Origin: Allobosea sp.
GTDB lineage: Bacteria > Pseudomonadota > Alphaproteobacteria > Rhizobiales > Kaistiaceae
Direction: 5' to 3'
NCBI GenBank assembly: GCA_017307955.1
Contig: JAFKFV010000009.1
Coordinates: 186,001 to 250,000, forward strand
DNA: 64,000 bases
A program made the translations under genes and the position numbers. The notes under the pieces were generated by a model. That model saw only the letters and a program-made list of their open reading frames with translations. It was not told the origin of the DNA and searched no databases. Positions 33,531 to 43,502 of the stretch are shown here, one piece after another. Numbering within the stretch: position 1 is the first letter of the stretch; each line of letters opens with the position of its first letter.

Positions 33531-33798
33531 GCCCGAAGCCCGGCCGATCGCCGCCATGCGCGGCATCGGGCCGAAATCCGCGATCTGGCTGACGGAGATC
33601 GGCGTCGCCACCGAGGCCGACCTGCGCGCGCTTGGCGCGATCGAGGCCTATCGCCGCCTCAAGCACCGCGACCCGCGCGGCGTGACGCTCAACATGCTCT
33701 GGGGCCTCCACGCCGCGCTCGAGGACATGCCCTGGACGGCGATCGACCGCGAGACGAAGGATCGGCTGCTGGCAGAACTCGGCGACGCGGGACTTTAG
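33511..33798 (+). CDS. TfoX C-terminal domain-like protein
   Basis: 95-aa protein matching the C-terminal half of TfoX/Sxy competence regulators: MRGIGPKSAIWLTEIGVATEADLRALG is a helix-hairpin-helix-like stretch and EAYRRLKHRD follows. The N-terminal TfoX domain is absent, which is common for stand-alone forms. The ATG at 33511 lies inside the GFA gene, giving a 20-base overlap. Its stop shares TTAG with the convergent antitoxin gene. Function is unknown; a competence role is not implied. Confidence 0.8.
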   Translation: MTNRKAEPEARPIAAMRGIGPKSAIWLTEIGVATEADLRALGAIEAYRRLKHRDPRGVTLNMLWGLHAALEDMPWTAIDRETKDRLLAELGDAGL

Positions 33799-34073
33799 GC
33801 GACCGCCTGCGCGACCATGTCGGGATGCTTGGCGATCACGCGGACATAGGCGATCGCAAAATCGGGTGCCGTCACCCGCGCCTGCTCCCAGTCGCGCAGC
33901 GTACCGACCGGAACGCGGAACCGCTCGGCAAACTCCGCCTGGGACAAACCGAGCTTCGTTCGCGTCGTCCGGATGAGACGGGAGCGTTGGCCACGATCCA
34001 TCCCTTCGGAAGTCACATCAAAATCTTCGGAGTCGGCCGGGTCAGAAGGCAGCACGATAGGCTCGTTCTTCAC
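33795..34073 (-). CDS. HTH (XRE-type) antitoxin partner of BrnT
   Basis: 92-aa DNA-binding protein. The C-terminal half reads LGLSQAEFAERFRVPVGTLRDWEQ, a clear XRE/HigA-like helix-turn-helix; the acidic N-terminal half would contact the toxin. This HTH form replaces the ribbon-helix-helix BrnA in many BrnT systems. It starts at a GTG (34073) after AGGAG, downstream of brnT on the same strand. It probably neutralises BrnT and represses the operon. Confidence 0.85.
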   Translation of the reverse strand: MKNEPIVLPSDPADSEDFDVTSEGMDRGQRSRLIRTTRTKLGLSQAEFAERFRVPVGTLRDWEQARVTAPDFAIAYVRVIAKHPDMVAQAVA

Positions 34074-34104
34074 CTCTGTTGCTCCTTCTCACCGATATGA
34101 AACG
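34042..34104 (-). other. Out-of-frame BrnT C-terminus
   Basis: Read in the -1 frame after brnT codon CCC, this segment encodes RFISVRRSNRGEERAYRAAF and then a stop. ISVRRSN/EER is the conserved BrnT tail. It overlaps the antitoxin start (34073), as expected for an intact brnT-antitoxin junction. Confidence 0.75.
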
Positions 34105-34307
34105 GGCGTTCCGTCCCGCCAGACAAACACCGCGGTGAACTGCTTTGCTGCCACGGTACCAACCACCTTGAACCGCTCTTCACCGTCAACCTCGCGGATG
34201 GACGGGATGATCAGGTGGTTGTCATCCTCGAAAAGCCGCTCGCCGAATGCGAGCGGCAACCCATGCTGCGCGCGGTTTGCCGCGTCTTTCACGGCATCGA
34301 AGATCAC
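34089..34307 (-). CDS. brnT: BrnT-family toxin, probable frameshift at the 3' end
   Basis: 72-aa protein of the BrnT (DUF497) ribonuclease-toxin family. FDAVKDAANRAQHGLPLAFGERLFEDD and EERFKVVG match the family core, and FVWRDGT leads into the last strand. The in-frame end is TPVSYR, but the family's C-terminal ISVRRSN...EER pattern lies in the -1 frame immediately after the CCC codon, continuing to 34042. A full product would be about 88 aa, the usual size. This is either a one-base deletion or a -1 shift. The GTG at 34307 follows GAGGGG; the frame opens further upstream to 34370. Confidence 0.8.
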   Translation of the reverse strand: MIFDAVKDAANRAQHGLPLAFGERLFEDDNHLIIPSIREVDGEERFKVVGTVAAKQFTAVFVWRDGTPVSYR

Positions 34308-34389
34308 CTCGGTCCCCTCGCTCCATGTACGGAAATTCCGCAGTGTCCGCAAGCCGCTTGGTCGGCCCACGGATTGAGCGGTGACGCCC

Positions 34390-35343
34390 TCACCCGCGCG
34401 GAAACTCGATGCCCATCTCGCGGTAGCGCTCGGGGTCGTCGCCCCAGTTTTCGCGGACCTTGACGAACAGGAAGAGATGGACCGGGCGCTCGGCCATCTC
34501 CTGGATTTCCTGCCGTGCCGCCATCGAGATCGCCTTGATCGTCTCGCCGCGGCGGCCGATCACGATCTTCTTCTGGCTCTCGCGCTCGACATAGATGGTC
34601 TGCTCGATACGGGCGGAGCCGTCGGCCTGGTCCTTCCAGGCCTCGGTCTCGACCGTCGAGGCATAGGGCAATTCGTCGTGCAGGCGCAGGAACAGCTTCT
34701 CGCGCGTGATCTCGGCGGCGAGCGCGCGCAGCGGCAGGTCCGAGAGCTGGTCGTCGGGATAGAGCCACGGCCCCGCCGGAACCGCGCCGGCGAGATAGGA
34801 AAGGAGATCGGCGCAGCCGTCGCCGGTCAGCGCCGAGATCATGAAGGTACGCTCGAAGCCGACCTTGGCATTGGCCTCGGCCGCGATCTCCAGCAGCGTG
34901 TCGCGGCGCACCGTGTCGATCTTGTTGATGACGAGGAGCTTCGGCTGCCGGACATCGGCAAATTTCGCCAGGATCTCCGCCGTCTCGCCCGAGAGGCCGC
35001 GCTCGGCGTCGACCAGGAGCGCGACCATGTCGGCATCCTTGGCGCCGCCCCAGGCGGTGTCGACCATGGCGCGGTCGAGCCGACGCTTCGGTCGGAAGAT
35101 GCCGGGCGTGTCGACGAATATGATCTGCGACGCGCCTTCCATGGCGATGCCGCGCATGATCGCGCGCGTCGTCTGCACCTTGTGGGTGACGATCGAGATC
35201 TTGGCGCCGACCAGCTGGTTGAGCAGGGTCGACTTGCCGGCATTCGGCGCGCCGATCAGGGCGACGAAGCCGCAGCGCGTCGCCTCGGACTGGCCGCTGT
35301 CGGCGGCGTGTTCTTCATTCGGCAAGGGGCTCTCATCCGCCAT
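34390..35343 (-). CDS. era: GTPase Era
   Basis: 317-aa ribosome-assembly GTPase that binds the 3' end of 16S rRNA. G1 is GAPNAGKST (31-39), G3 is DTPG, G4 is NKID and the G5 region is SALTGDG. The C-terminal KH domain has KKIVIGRRGETIKAI. It is the last gene of the conserved cluster and overlaps rnc by 11 bases. The frequent neighbour recO is not next; a BrnT/antitoxin pair sits there instead. Confidence 0.96.
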   Translation of the reverse strand: MADESPLPNEEHAADSGQSEATRCGFVALIGAPNAGKSTLLNQLVGAKISIVTHKVQTTRAIMRGIAMEGASQIIFVDTPGIFRPKRRLDRAMVDTAWGGAKDADMVALLVDAERGLSGETAEILAKFADVRQPKLLVINKIDTVRRDTLLEIAAEANAKVGFERTFMISALTGDGCADLLSYLAGAVPAGPWLYPDDQLSDLPLRALAAEITREKLFLRLHDELPYASTVETEAWKDQADGSARIEQTIYVERESQKKIVIGRRGETIKAISMAARQEIQEMAERPVHLFLFVKVRENWGDDPERYREMGIEFPRG

Positions 35344-36043
35344 GGGTTTCGGGCCTCCAGACCCCTTCGGCGATCAGCATGGCCGTCGCCGCCTTCTGTT
35401 CGGCTTCGCGCTTGGAGCGCCCGGCGCCGATGACGGCCGGCAAATCTTCGACAGTGACCGCGACGCGGAAATTCGGCGCATGGTCCGGTCCCGAGCGCTC
35501 CACGATCGCATAGGTCGGGGCGGCGAGGCCACGGCCCTGCACCCATTCCTGCAGCGTCGTCTTGGCGTCGCGCTGCGGGCCGTTCCAGTTCTCCATGCGG
35601 GCGCGCCAATGCGCCGTCACGAAGCGTTGCGCCGTCGGCAGGCCGCCATCGAGGAACAGCGCTCCGATCACCGCTTCGCAGACATCGCCGAGGATCGCCA
35701 CCTTGCGGCGTCCGCCCGACTGCAATTCGCTGCCGCCGAGGCGGATCCAGTTGCCGAGCCCAGTCTCGAGCGCGACTTCCGCGCAGCTCTCGTTGCGCAC
35801 GAGCGCCGTCAGCCGGCGCGCCAGTTCGCCCTCTTCCGCGTCGGGAAAGGCTTCGAGCAGCATGTCGGCAATGACGAGCGCGAGCACGCGGTCGCCGAGG
35901 AATTCCAGCCGCTGATAGCTTTCGGAGTGCGCACCGTTGGCGTCGGCCACCGCGCTCGCATGCGTCAGCGCGCGTTCCAGCAGAGTCGCATCGGCGAAGT
36001 GATGCGCCAGGATCTCCTCGAGCGGCGCCAGTCCCTGCGGCAT
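35333..36043 (-). CDS. rnc: Ribonuclease III
   Basis: 236-aa double-strand-specific endoribonuclease for rRNA and mRNA processing. The signature is RLEFLGDRVL (45-54), with catalytic Asp/Glu later in GDVCEAVIGALFLD. The C-terminal dsRNA-binding domain (about 165-230) ends in SKREAEQKAATAML. It precedes and overlaps era and follows lepB by 14 bases, the usual order. Confidence 0.96.
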   Translation of the reverse strand: MPQGLAPLEEILAHHFADATLLERALTHASAVADANGAHSESYQRLEFLGDRVLALVIADMLLEAFPDAEEGELARRLTALVRNESCAEVALETGLGNWIRLGGSELQSGGRRKVAILGDVCEAVIGALFLDGGLPTAQRFVTAHWRARMENWNGPQRDAKTTLQEWVQGRGLAAPTYAIVERSGPDHAPNFRVAVTVEDLPAVIGAGRSKREAEQKAATAMLIAEGVWRPETHGG

Positions 36044-36057
36044 GGGATCGGCCCCTC

Positions 36058-36810
36058 TCAGATGAGCTTGAAGATGCGGTCGAAGCGGACCGTCCAGGGC
36101 CAGCGCCAGAACTGCCAGGCCGGCTCGCCCTCCTTGACGGAGAAGAAGACGATCTCGGCCCGGCCGACGAAATTCTCGAACGGGACATAGCCAACCGCGC
36201 CGAGCACGCGGCTGTCGGTCGAGTTGTCGCGATTGTCGCCCATCATGAAATAGTGGCCGGCCGGAACCTCGAACACGGGCGTGTTGTCGGAGAAGCTGTG
36301 CGGGTCGAGGTCGAGAACCTCGTAGCTGACGCCGTTCGGCAGCGTCTCGCGATAGCGCGCGACACGGGTCTCGCCGAATTCGTCGGTCGTCACATAGTCG
36401 TCGATCTTGACCTTGGGGACCGGGGTGCCGTTGATCTGCAGCACGCCGTCGATCATCTGGATCTTGTCGCCCGGCAGGCCGATCACGCGCTTGATATAGT
36501 CAACCGAGGGATCGCGCGGCAGCTTGAACACGGCGACGTCGCCGCGCGTTGGCGGCTCGGCCCAGATACGCCCGGAAAAGATGTCCGGCGAGAAAGGCAG
36601 CGAATAACGGCTGTACCCATAGGCGTATTTCGAGACGAACAGATAGTCGCCGACCAGCAGCGTATCCTTCATAGAGCCCGAAGGGATGGTGAAGGGCTGG
36701 AAGAGGAAGGTTCGGACGATGAGGGCGAGGATCAGCGCCTGGACGATGATCTTGACCGTCTCGCCGAAGCCGCCGCGCTCCGATCCATATCTGTCGCCGG
36801 CCACGCTCAT
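36058..36810 (-). CDS. lepB: Signal peptidase I
   Basis: 250-aa membrane protease that cleaves secretory signal peptides on the periplasmic side. One N-terminal helix (about 18-38) is followed by the catalytic Ser45 in PSGSMKDTL and the Lys107 general base in DYIKRVIGLPGD. GDNRDNSTDSR is box E. No second N-terminal helix is present, typical of alphaproteobacterial LepB. Confidence 0.96.
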   Translation of the reverse strand: MSVAGDRYGSERGGFGETVKIIVQALILALIVRTFLFQPFTIPSGSMKDTLLVGDYLFVSKYAYGYSRYSLPFSPDIFSGRIWAEPPTRGDVAVFKLPRDPSVDYIKRVIGLPGDKIQMIDGVLQINGTPVPKVKIDDYVTTDEFGETRVARYRETLPNGVSYEVLDLDPHSFSDNTPVFEVPAGHYFMMGDNRDNSTDSRVLGAVGYVPFENFVGRAEIVFFSVKEGEPAWQFWRWPWTVRFDRIFKLI

Positions 36811-36898
36811 GCGTCCTTCCGATCCTGTCCAAGCCGCCCCGGCGGCGGTTGGTTCTTAACGGCTTCCCGCACGCCGCGCAACGCGGCGCGGATCGCCG

Positions 36899-37303
36899 TC
36901 AGGGGACGATCGGCAGCGCCTCGATGACGACGAAGGCCTGGGCGATCGGATATTCGTCGGTGATGGTCAAGTGGATGGCGGCGCGGTGGCCCTCGGGCAG
37001 GATGCGCGCCAGATGGTCCGCGGCGCCGCCGGTGAGGCGCATGGTCGGCGCGCCGCTCGGCAGGTTGACGACGCCCATGTCGCGCCAGAAGACGCCGTGG
37101 CTGAGGCCGGTGCCGAGCGCCTTGGAGCAGGCCTCCTTGGCCGCGAAGCGCTTGGCATAGGAGGCGGCGCGCTCCTTGCGCTGTTCCGACTTCGCCTTCT
37201 CGACCTCGGTGAAGACGCGGTCGATGAAGCGGTCGCCGAACCGCTCGATGGTCTGCTCGATGCGACGGATGTCGATCAGGTCGCTGCCGAGGCCGATGAT
37301 CAT
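36899..37303 (-). CDS. acpS: Holo-[acyl-carrier-protein] synthase
   Basis: 134-aa phosphopantetheinyl transferase that activates acyl carrier protein. [14 protein letters not shown] carries the Mg-binding Asp8, and [14 protein letters not shown] the conserved Glu/Lys. The start overlaps the pdxJ end by 4 bases, so the two are coupled. Confidence 0.95.
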   Translation of the reverse strand: MIIGLGSDLIDIRRIEQTIERFGDRFIDRVFTEVEKAKSEQRKERAASYAKRFAAKEACSKALGTGLSHGVFWRDMGVVNLPSGAPTMRLTGGAADHLARILPEGHRAAIHLTITDEYPIAQAFVVIEALPIVP

Positions 37304-38070
37304 GCGCCCGCCTCCGCCGCGCCGCGCGCAGCCGCCATTGCCAGGCGCATCTCGCGGATCGCACCGTCGAGACCGCGGAAGATTGCCTCGCCGATCAGGA
37401 AATGGCCGATATTGAGCTCGCGCACCATCGGCAGCGCCGCCACCGGGCCGACCGTCTCGTAGGAAAGGCCGTGGCCGGCATGGATCTCGAGGCCGAGCGC
37501 CGCGCCATGGCGGGCCGCCTCGGCAATGCGCCGGCTCTCGGCCGCGAAGGCCTCGGCGCTCTCCTCAAAGGCCTCGCAATAGGTGCCGGTATGCAGCTCG
37601 ACCACCGGCGCGCCGAGCGCCGCCGCGGCGTCGAGCTGGCGCGGATCGGGCGCGATGAACAGCGAGACGCGGATGCCGGCGGCGGAAAGTTCGCCGACGA
37701 TCGGGCGCAGCATCGCCATCTGGCCGGCGGCGTCGAGCCCGCCCTCCGTCGTCCGTTCCTCGCGCCGCTCGGGCACGATGCAGGCGGCATGCGGCCGGTG
37801 GCGGAGCGCGATCGCGACCATCTCCGCCGTCGCCGCCATCTCGAAATTGAGCGGGATCGGGATCGCCGCCTTGAGCCGCGCGATGTCGTCGTCGCGGATA
37901 TGGCGGCGATCTTCGCGCAGATGCGCCGTGATGCCGTCGGCGCCCGCTTCCGCCGCGACCAGCGCCGCGCGGACCGGGTCAGGATGGATGCCGCCGCGCG
38001 CGTTGCGGACGGTAGCGACGTGGTCGATGTTGACGCCGAGGCGGAGCGGCTCGAAGGCCATCGCTGTCAT
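37300..38070 (-). CDS. pdxJ: Pyridoxine 5'-phosphate synthase
   Basis: 256-aa TIM-barrel enzyme that makes pyridoxine 5'-phosphate from deoxyxylulose phosphate and aminoacetone phosphate. [17 protein letters not shown] at the N-terminus, [12 protein letters not shown] and the [11 protein letters not shown] phosphate region are hallmark segments. It is the usual neighbour of acpS. Confidence 0.96.
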   Translation of the reverse strand: MTAMAFEPLRLGVNIDHVATVRNARGGIHPDPVRAALVAAEAGADGITAHLREDRRHIRDDDIARLKAAIPIPLNFEMAATAEMVAIALRHRPHAACIVPERREERTTEGGLDAAGQMAMLRPIVGELSAAGIRVSLFIAPDPRQLDAAAALGAPVVELHTGTYCEAFEESAEAFAAESRRIAEAARHGAALGLEIHAGHGLSYETVGPVAALPMVRELNIGHFLIGEAIFRGLDGAIREMRLAMAAARGAAEAGA

Positions 38071-38079
38071 GCCTTTCGG

Positions 38080-38652
38080 TTAAGGCCGGCTGCCATGCAG
38101 CTCGCGGCGGCGGATGGCGAACCGCTCGCGCCGTGACGACTGGAAGGCTTCGGCCGCATAATAGACGGCCACATAGGAAATGCCGCCGGCGACGATGGCA
38201 ACGGGGATCGACCCGATCAGCATCGGCTCGAAGACCGGCCAGATATTGTGGAAGGAATCCGTCAGCAGTCGGTGCGCGAGTTCCTCGGCGGTCTTGGCCT
38301 GTCCGGCGCGGCCGAAGAGGCCGAGCACGGCATTGCCCGCCTCGAAGGTCAGGAACCAGATGAACGGGAAGGTCAGCGGGTTGCCGATCGTCGTGCCGAG
38401 CACGGCGGCGAGGACATTGCCGCGCACCAGGAAGGCGGCGACGAAGCAGAGGAGATAATGGAAGCCGATGAACGGCGTCATGGCGAGCGCGACGCCGGCC
38501 GCGAAGCCGGCGGCGATCGAATGCGGTGTCCCCGAGAGCCTCAGGAGCCGCTTGCCGTAATAACGCAGGGCCCGTCCCCAGCCGCGCTTCGGCCACATGA
38601 AATGATGCAGCCTCTGATGGAAGCGCAGGGGATGGCGGCGGCGGAACAGCAT
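38080..38652 (-). CDS. DUF2062 membrane protein
   Basis: 190-aa inner-membrane protein of unknown function. The family core is LSGTPHSIAAGFAAGVALAMTPFIGFH, with two or three helices and GTTIGNPLTFPFIW. The gene lies between pyrE and pdxJ as in many Hyphomicrobiales. No enzymatic motif is visible. Confidence 0.9.
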   Translation of the reverse strand: MLFRRRHPLRFHQRLHHFMWPKRGWGRALRYYGKRLLRLSGTPHSIAAGFAAGVALAMTPFIGFHYLLCFVAAFLVRGNVLAAVLGTTIGNPLTFPFIWFLTFEAGNAVLGLFGRAGQAKTAEELAHRLLTDSFHNIWPVFEPMLIGSIPVAIVAGGISYVAVYYAAEAFQSSRRERFAIRRRELHGSRP

Positions 38653-38675
38653 GAGGTGAAGGACTACCCGCCCAT

Positions 38676-39254
38676 TCAGGAGAGATTGCGGCTGCCGGGC
38701 TTGACGGCCGGGATGCCCTGCAGCTCCGGCGGGAGCGCGTCGGCCGGATAGGCCGGAACCTTATACTCGGCCAGCGCCACCAGCGGAACCCCGACATCCG
38801 CCTCGCCGGCCGAACGGTCGATCAGGCAGGCGACCGCGACCACTTCGCCCCCGAGCGCGCGGATGGCCTCGATGGTCTCGCGGCTGGAAAGGCCGGTCGA
38901 GATGATGTCCTCGACGACGAGGACGCGGGCCTTCTCGGGCAGTTCGAAGCGGCGCAGGCGGAAGACGCCGCCTTCCCGCTCCACCCAGAGCGCAGGGACG
39001 CCGAGATGGCGCGCGGTCTCGTAACCGGGGATGAGCCCGCCCAGCGCCGGCGACACCACGATGTCGAAATCGAGCCCGCTCGCACGCACCTTCGCCGCCA
39101 GCGCCTTGCAGAGCTGCTCGGTGCGCTCGGGATACATGAACACTCGCGCCTTCTGCAGGAAGACGGGGCTGTGCAGGCCCGAGGACAGGATGAAATGGCC
39201 TTCGAGCAGCGCGCCGCACGCGCGGAAGACGTCGATGACCTCGTTTTGCTGCAT
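38676..39254 (-). CDS. pyrE: Orotate phosphoribosyltransferase
   Basis: 192-aa enzyme that joins orotate to PRPP in pyrimidine synthesis. The PRPP loop is [13 protein letters not shown] (111-123). [18 protein letters not shown] near the N-terminus is typical of the shorter alphaproteobacterial form. The ATG at 39254 starts the conserved sequence; the frame extends a further 63 bases upstream into the rsh 3' end. Confidence 0.95.
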   Translation of the reverse strand: MQQNEVIDVFRACGALLEGHFILSSGLHSPVFLQKARVFMYPERTEQLCKALAAKVRASGLDFDIVVSPALGGLIPGYETARHLGVPALWVEREGGVFRLRRFELPEKARVLVVEDIISTGLSSRETIEAIRALGGEVVAVACLIDRSAGEADVGVPLVALAEYKVPAYPADALPPELQGIPAVKPGSRNLS

Positions 39255-39282
39255 GATTTGCCCCGGATGGATGCTGCGCCGT

Positions 39283-41496
39283 TCAGGCGTTGACGCGGTT
39301 GGCGGTGCTGACGACATGGCGCTCGCGCAAGTCGCTCAGCAGGCGGTTCAGGTGCTTCAGGTCCCAGACCTCGAGATCGATCTCGATCTGCGAGAAGTCG
39401 GGTGCGCTGCGGGTGATCCGCAGATTGGAGATGTTGCCGTCATTGTCGGCGATGATCTGCGCGATCTGGGCGAGGCTGCCCGGCTCGTTCAGCGCCACAA
39501 CCTCGACCCGCGCCGGGAAGCGCTCGCGATTGGCGGCGTCGATATCCCAGCGCACATCGAGCCAGCGGTCCGGCTCGTCGTCGAAATCCTTCAGCGCCGG
39601 CGACTGGATCGGATAGATCGTGATCCCCTCCCCCGGCGACATGATGCCGACGATGCGATCGCCCGGAACGGCGCCGCCCTCGGGGGCGAAACGGACCGGC
39701 ATGTCGCCATGGAGGCCGCGGATCGGGATCGCGTGCGCCGCGTCGGACGGATCGCCGCTCGGTACGCGGAACCTCATGCCGTTGCCCTTCTTGAGGCCGA
39801 ACCAGCCGGCCTCGCCCCCGGTCGAGGCGCCGCCCTTCGGCATCGCCGTGGCGCGCTCCTCCTGGTGGTCGGGATAGACCGCCTTCAGCACATTGACCGA
39901 GGGAATCTCGCCGCGGCCGACCGAAGCGAGCATGTCCTCGATGTTCTGCTGCGCGAGGCGCGACAGCGCCGCCTTCAGCCGCTCCTCGGAATAGTCGCGG
40001 CCGGCGCGCTCGAAGGCGCGCTCCAGGATCTTGCGGCCGAGCCCGGCATATTGCTTGCGGATAGCGGCGCGGGCGGCTCTACGGATCGAGGCGCGGGCCT
40101 TGCCGGTGACGGCGATCGCCTCCCAGGCCGGCGGCGGAATCTGCCCCTTCGAGCAGATGATCTCAACCTCGTCGCCGTTCTTCAGTTCGCTCGTCAGCGG
40201 CATCATGCGGCCGTTGATCTTGCAGCCGACGCAGGTGTCGCCGATGTCGGTATGGACGGCATAGGCGAAGTCGATCGGCGTCGCGCCACGCGGCAGCGCG
40301 ATCAGGCGGCCCTTCGGCGTGAAGCAGAACACCTGGTCATGGAAGAGTTCGAGCTTGGTGTTCTCGAGGAACTCCTCGGGCGTATCGCCCTCGGCCAGCA
40401 TCTCCACCGTGCGGCGAAGCCAGGTATAGGCGCGGCTCTCGTCGGAGAGGCGGCCGCCGACCTTGTCCTTGTAGAGCGAATGCGCCGCGATGCCGTATTC
40501 GGCGACCTCGTGCATCTCCCAAGTGCGGATCTGCAGTTCGACCCGCTGGCGGCCGGGACCGACCACGGTCGTATGGATCGAGCGGTAGTCGTTCTGCTTC
40601 GGCGTCGAGATATAGTCCTTGAAGCGCCCCGGAACGGTCGGCCAGGCCATATGCACGATGCCGAGCGCGGCATAGCAGTCGGCGCGCGTGTCGACGAGCA
40701 CGCGGAAGCCCAAGATATCAGAGAGCTGCTCGAACGAGATCGCCTTGCGCTCCATCTTGCGGAAGATGGAATAGGGCCGCTTCTCGCGCCCGAACACCTG
40801 CGCCTTGATGCCGTATTTCTCGAACTTCTCGCGCAGGTCCTTCTCGATCTCGACGATGAGACCCTGGTTGCGGACGCGGATCTCGGCGAGGCGGTCGGTC
40901 ACCGCGGCATGCGCCTCGGGATTGACGACCGCGAAGGCCAATTCCTCGAGTTCCTCGCGCATGTCGTGCATGCCCATGCGCCCGGCCAGCGGGGCATAGA
41001 TCTCGAGCGTCTCCTCGGCGATGCGCCCGCGCTTCTCCGGCGGCATGAAATGCAGCGTGCGCATGTTGTGCAGCCGGTCGGCGAGTTTGACCAGCAGCAC
41101 GCGCACATCCTCGGAGATGGCGAGCAGCAGCTTGCGGAAATTCTCGGCCTGCGCGGCCTTGCGCGAGACGAGATCGAGCCGCTTGATCTTGGTGAGGCCC
41201 TCGACCAGGCGGCCGATATCCTCGCCGAATGTCGCGTCGATCTCGGAGCGGGTCGCGTCCGTATCCTCGATCGTGTCGTGCAGCAGCGCGACCGCAATGG
41301 TCGAATCGTCCAGCTTCAGGTCGGTGAGGATGCCGGCGACTTCGAGCGGATGGGAGAAATACGGGTCGCCATTGGCGCGCCGCTGGCTGCCATGCTTCTG
41401 CATGGCATAGACATAGGCCTTGTTCAAAAGCCCCTCGTCGGCCTGCGGATTGTACCGCTGGACGCGTTCGAGGAGTTCGTACTGGCGCATCATGGC
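39283..41496 (-). CDS. rsh: Bifunctional (p)ppGpp synthetase/hydrolase (Rsh)
   Basis: 737-aa stringent-response enzyme. The hydrolase HD site is [11 protein letters not shown] (HD at 72-73) with SHPLEVA upstream. The synthetase domain contains [25 protein letters not shown] ([20 protein letters not shown]) and C-terminal ACT domains follow. The hydrolase residues look intact, so the protein should be bifunctional, as is normal for the single Rsh of alphaproteobacteria. The ATG at 41496 is chosen for conservation; an upstream in-frame start lies at 41565. It is 119 bases downstream of rpoZ. Confidence 0.96.
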   Translation of the reverse strand, partial: AMMRQYELLERVQRYNPQADEGLLNKAYVYAMQKHGSQRRANGDPYFSHPLEVAGILTDLKLDDSTIAVALLHDTIEDTDATRSEIDATFGEDIGRLVEGLTKIKRLDLVSRKAAQAENFRKLLLAISEDVRVLLVKLADRLHNMRTLHFMPPEKRGRIAEETLEIYAPLAGRMGMHDMREELEELAFAVVNPEAHAAVTDRLAEIRVRNQGLIVEIEKDLREKFEKYGIKAQVFGREKRPYSIFRKMERKAISFEQLSDILGFRVLVDTRADCYAALGIVHMAWPTVPGRFKDYISTPKQNDYRSIHTTVVGPGRQRVELQIRTWEMHEVAEYGIAAHSLYKDKVGGRLSDESRAYTWLRRTVEMLAEGDTPEEFLENTKLELFHDQVFCFTPKGRLIALPRGATPIDFAYAVHTDIGDTCVGCKINGRMMPLTSELKNGDEVEIICSKGQIPPPAWEAIAVTGKARASIRRAARAAIRKQYAGLGRKILERAFERAGRDYSEERLKAALSRLAQQNIEDMLASVGRGEIPSVNVLKAVYPDHQEERATAMPKGGASTGGEAGWFGLKKGNGMRFRVPSGDPSDAAHAIPIRGLHGDMPVRFAPEGGAVPGDRIVGIMSPGEGITIYPIQSPALKDFDDEPDRWLDVRWDIDAANRERFPARVEVVALNEPGSLAQIAQIIADNDGNISNLRITRSAPDFSQIEIDLEVWDLKHLNRLLSDLRERHVVSTANRVNA

Positions 41497-41615
41497 GCGA
41501 TTATCCGGCGACAGGGCTCCGGCGCGCGGGGCGGCCGCTTTCCGTGTCATATAGGATCGCGGCACCCGCCCGACGGCAAGCGCCGAGATGCGCGACTAGC
41601 TTCGATGCCCGGCGA

Positions 41616-41990
41616 TCAGAAGTCGTCCTGCTTATCCGGCGGGACCATGCTCTCGAGGCCGCGCAGCAGTTCCTCTTCCGACATGCGGTCGAAGGCGACG
41701 GCGTTGTCGTCGGCGAGGTCCTCGTCGGCGAGGAGCGCGACGTCCTGCTCGGGCTCGTCCACCTCGACATATTTCTGCAGCGAGTGGATGAGATCTTCCT
41801 TGAGATCGTCCGGAGCGATCGTCTCGTCCGCGATCTCGCGCAGCGCCACGACAGGGTTCTTGTCGTTGTCGCGCGCCACGGTCAGCGACGAACCGGAGGC
41901 GATCATACGGGCACGATGGGCCGACAGCAGAACCAGCTCGAAGCGGTTCTCGACCTTGTCGACGCAGTCTTCCACGGTCACGCGCGCCAT
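41616..41990 (-). CDS. rpoZ: RNA polymerase omega subunit
   Basis: 124-aa omega subunit that helps assemble RNA polymerase. [30 protein letters not shown] is the family signature, and an acidic C-terminal tail follows. It is the first gene of the rpoZ-rsh-...-era cluster, divergent from the NYN gene. Confidence 0.96.
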   Translation of the reverse strand: MARVTVEDCVDKVENRFELVLLSAHRARMIASGSSLTVARDNDKNPVVALREIADETIAPDDLKEDLIHSLQKYVEVDEPEQDVALLADEDLADDNAVAFDRMSEEELLRGLESMVPPDKQDDF

Positions 41991-42245
41991 GGTCAGGTCT
42001 CCAACAGGCTGATGGGGTTCAAGCGGGGATGAATAGGTGGCGAGCGCGCGGAATGCAAGCCCCGCGCCGGAATCGGCTCCAGACCACCCTTTGGCGGGGT
42101 CGTGGATTCACCATTCCACAAGTTCCTGCCGCAAAGCGTTTGCCGCGCGCCGCAGCGAGGCCTATTTGACTCAAAAGTGCAGAAGTGGCGGTTCATTTGT
42201 AGCCACGATGGTCCCCGGCACCTTTCAGTTCATGGATTTGCCCCA

Positions 42246-42848
42246 ATGATCGATTCCCGCGAGAAGCTCGCCCTCTTCATCGACGGAGCCAATCTCTACG
42301 CGACGTCCAAGTCGCTCGGCTTCGATATCGACTACAAGAAGCTGCTCGGCGAATTCAACGCCCGCGGCTATCTGGTCCGCGCCTACTACTATACCGCGCT
42401 GGCCGAGGACCAGGAATATTCGTCGATCCGCCCGCTGATCGACTGGCTCGACTATAACGGCTACAGCGTCGTCACGAAGCCCACCAAGGAATTTTACGAC
42501 GCGACCGGGCGGCGGAAGATCAAGGGCAACATGGATATCGAGCTCGCCATCGACGTGATGGAGCTCGCCGACCATGTCGATCACATCTACATCTTCTCCG
42601 GCGACGGCGATTTCCGCTCGCTGGTCGAGGCCGTGCAGCGCAAGGGCCGCAAGGTCAGCGTCGTCTCGACGCTGGCGACGCAGCCGCCGATGATCGCCGA
42701 CGAGCTGCGCCGCCAGGCCGACCACTTCATCGAGCTCACCACGCTGCAGCAGCGCATCGGCCGCGATCCGTCCGAGCGTGCGACCCGCGTCGCCGAGCGC
42801 GTGCAGGCGCAGGAGACTTTCGACGACGATTTCGACGAGGGCGTCTGA
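42246..42848 (+). CDS. NYN-domain protein (LabA/DUF88 type)
   Basis: 200-aa protein with a PIN-like NYN nuclease fold. Acidic metal ligands sit in LFIDGANLYAT (Asp13), GNMDIELAIDVMELA and IFSGDGDFRSLVEAV. RNA cleavage is the likely activity, but no substrate is known for this subgroup. The ATG at 42246 starts the conserved sequence. It is followed after 12 bases by the UDGb gene. Confidence 0.92.
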   Translation: MIDSREKLALFIDGANLYATSKSLGFDIDYKKLLGEFNARGYLVRAYYYTALAEDQEYSSIRPLIDWLDYNGYSVVTKPTKEFYDATGRRKIKGNMDIELAIDVMELADHVDHIYIFSGDGDFRSLVEAVQRKGRKVSVVSTLATQPPMIADELRRQADHFIELTTLQQRIGRDPSERATRVAERVQAQETFDDDFDEGV

Positions 42849-42860
42849 GCGGCGCTCGCC

Positions 42861-43502
42861 GTGAGCCTCGCGGCGGCCGACGCGCCGCATGACTGCCCGC
42901 TCTGCCCGCGCCTCGTCGCCTTTCGCGAGGCGTGGCGGGCACGCGAGCCGGGCTGGCACAATGCGCCGGTCCCGTCCTTCGGGACCGGCGACGGCCGGCT
43001 GCTGATCGTCGGCCTCGCGCCGGGGCTGCGCGGCGCCAACCGCACCGGGCGGCCCTTCACCGGCGACTATGCCGGCGACCTCCTCTACGAGACGCTCGTT
43101 ACCTACGGCTTCGCGACCGGCCGCTATGCGGCGCGGCCCGACGACGGCCTCGCGCTCCACGGCACCGCCATCGCCAATGCGGTGCGCTGCGTCCCGCCCG
43201 AGAACAAGCCGACCACCGAGGAGATCCGCACCTGCCGGCCCTTCCTCACCGCCACGATCGCCGCGATGCCCGATCTCGCAGCGATCGTCGCGCTCGGCAA
43301 GATCGCGCATGATTCGGTCGTCGTCGCCCTCGGGGAGCGCATGTCGCGGCATCCGTTCGGCCATGGCCGGCAGCATGCGATCGGACGCTTCACCGTCTTC
43401 GACAGCTATCACTGCTCCCGCTACAACACGAATACCGGCGTGCTGACGCCCGAGATGTTCCGCGCCGTCTTCGCTGCGGTGCGAGATCATCTGGATCGAT
43501 AG
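42861..43502 (+). CDS. Family 5 uracil-DNA glycosylase (UDGb)
   Basis: 213-aa DNA-repair glycosylase that removes uracil and other deaminated bases. GLAPGLRGANRTGRPFTGD is the family 5 active-site motif, lacking the Asn/Asp seen in other families; SYHCSRYNTNTGVLT is the second motif. Four cysteines, C12, C15, C110 and C125, fit the 4Fe-4S cluster of families 4 and 5. The GTG start is 12 bases after the NYN gene. Confidence 0.92.
   Translation: MSLAAADAPHDCPLCPRLVAFREAWRAREPGWHNAPVPSFGTGDGRLLIVGLAPGLRGANRTGRPFTGDYAGDLLYETLVTYGFATGRYAARPDDGLALHGTAIANAVRCVPPENKPTTEEIRTCRPFLTATIAAMPDLAAIVALGKIAHDSVVVALGERMSRHPFGHGRQHAIGRFTVFDSYHCSRYNTNTGVLTPEMFRAVFAAVRDHLDR

Noticed and set aside
33795..34370. 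Toxin-antitoxin pair considered as part of a prophage or island
   Set aside because: No integrase, tRNA, direct repeat or phage gene flanks it, and neighbouring base composition does not change visibly.
39031..42012. A 993-codon plus-strand open frame
   Set aside because: It is antisense to rsh and rpoZ, whose products are certain, and shows no recognisable motif.
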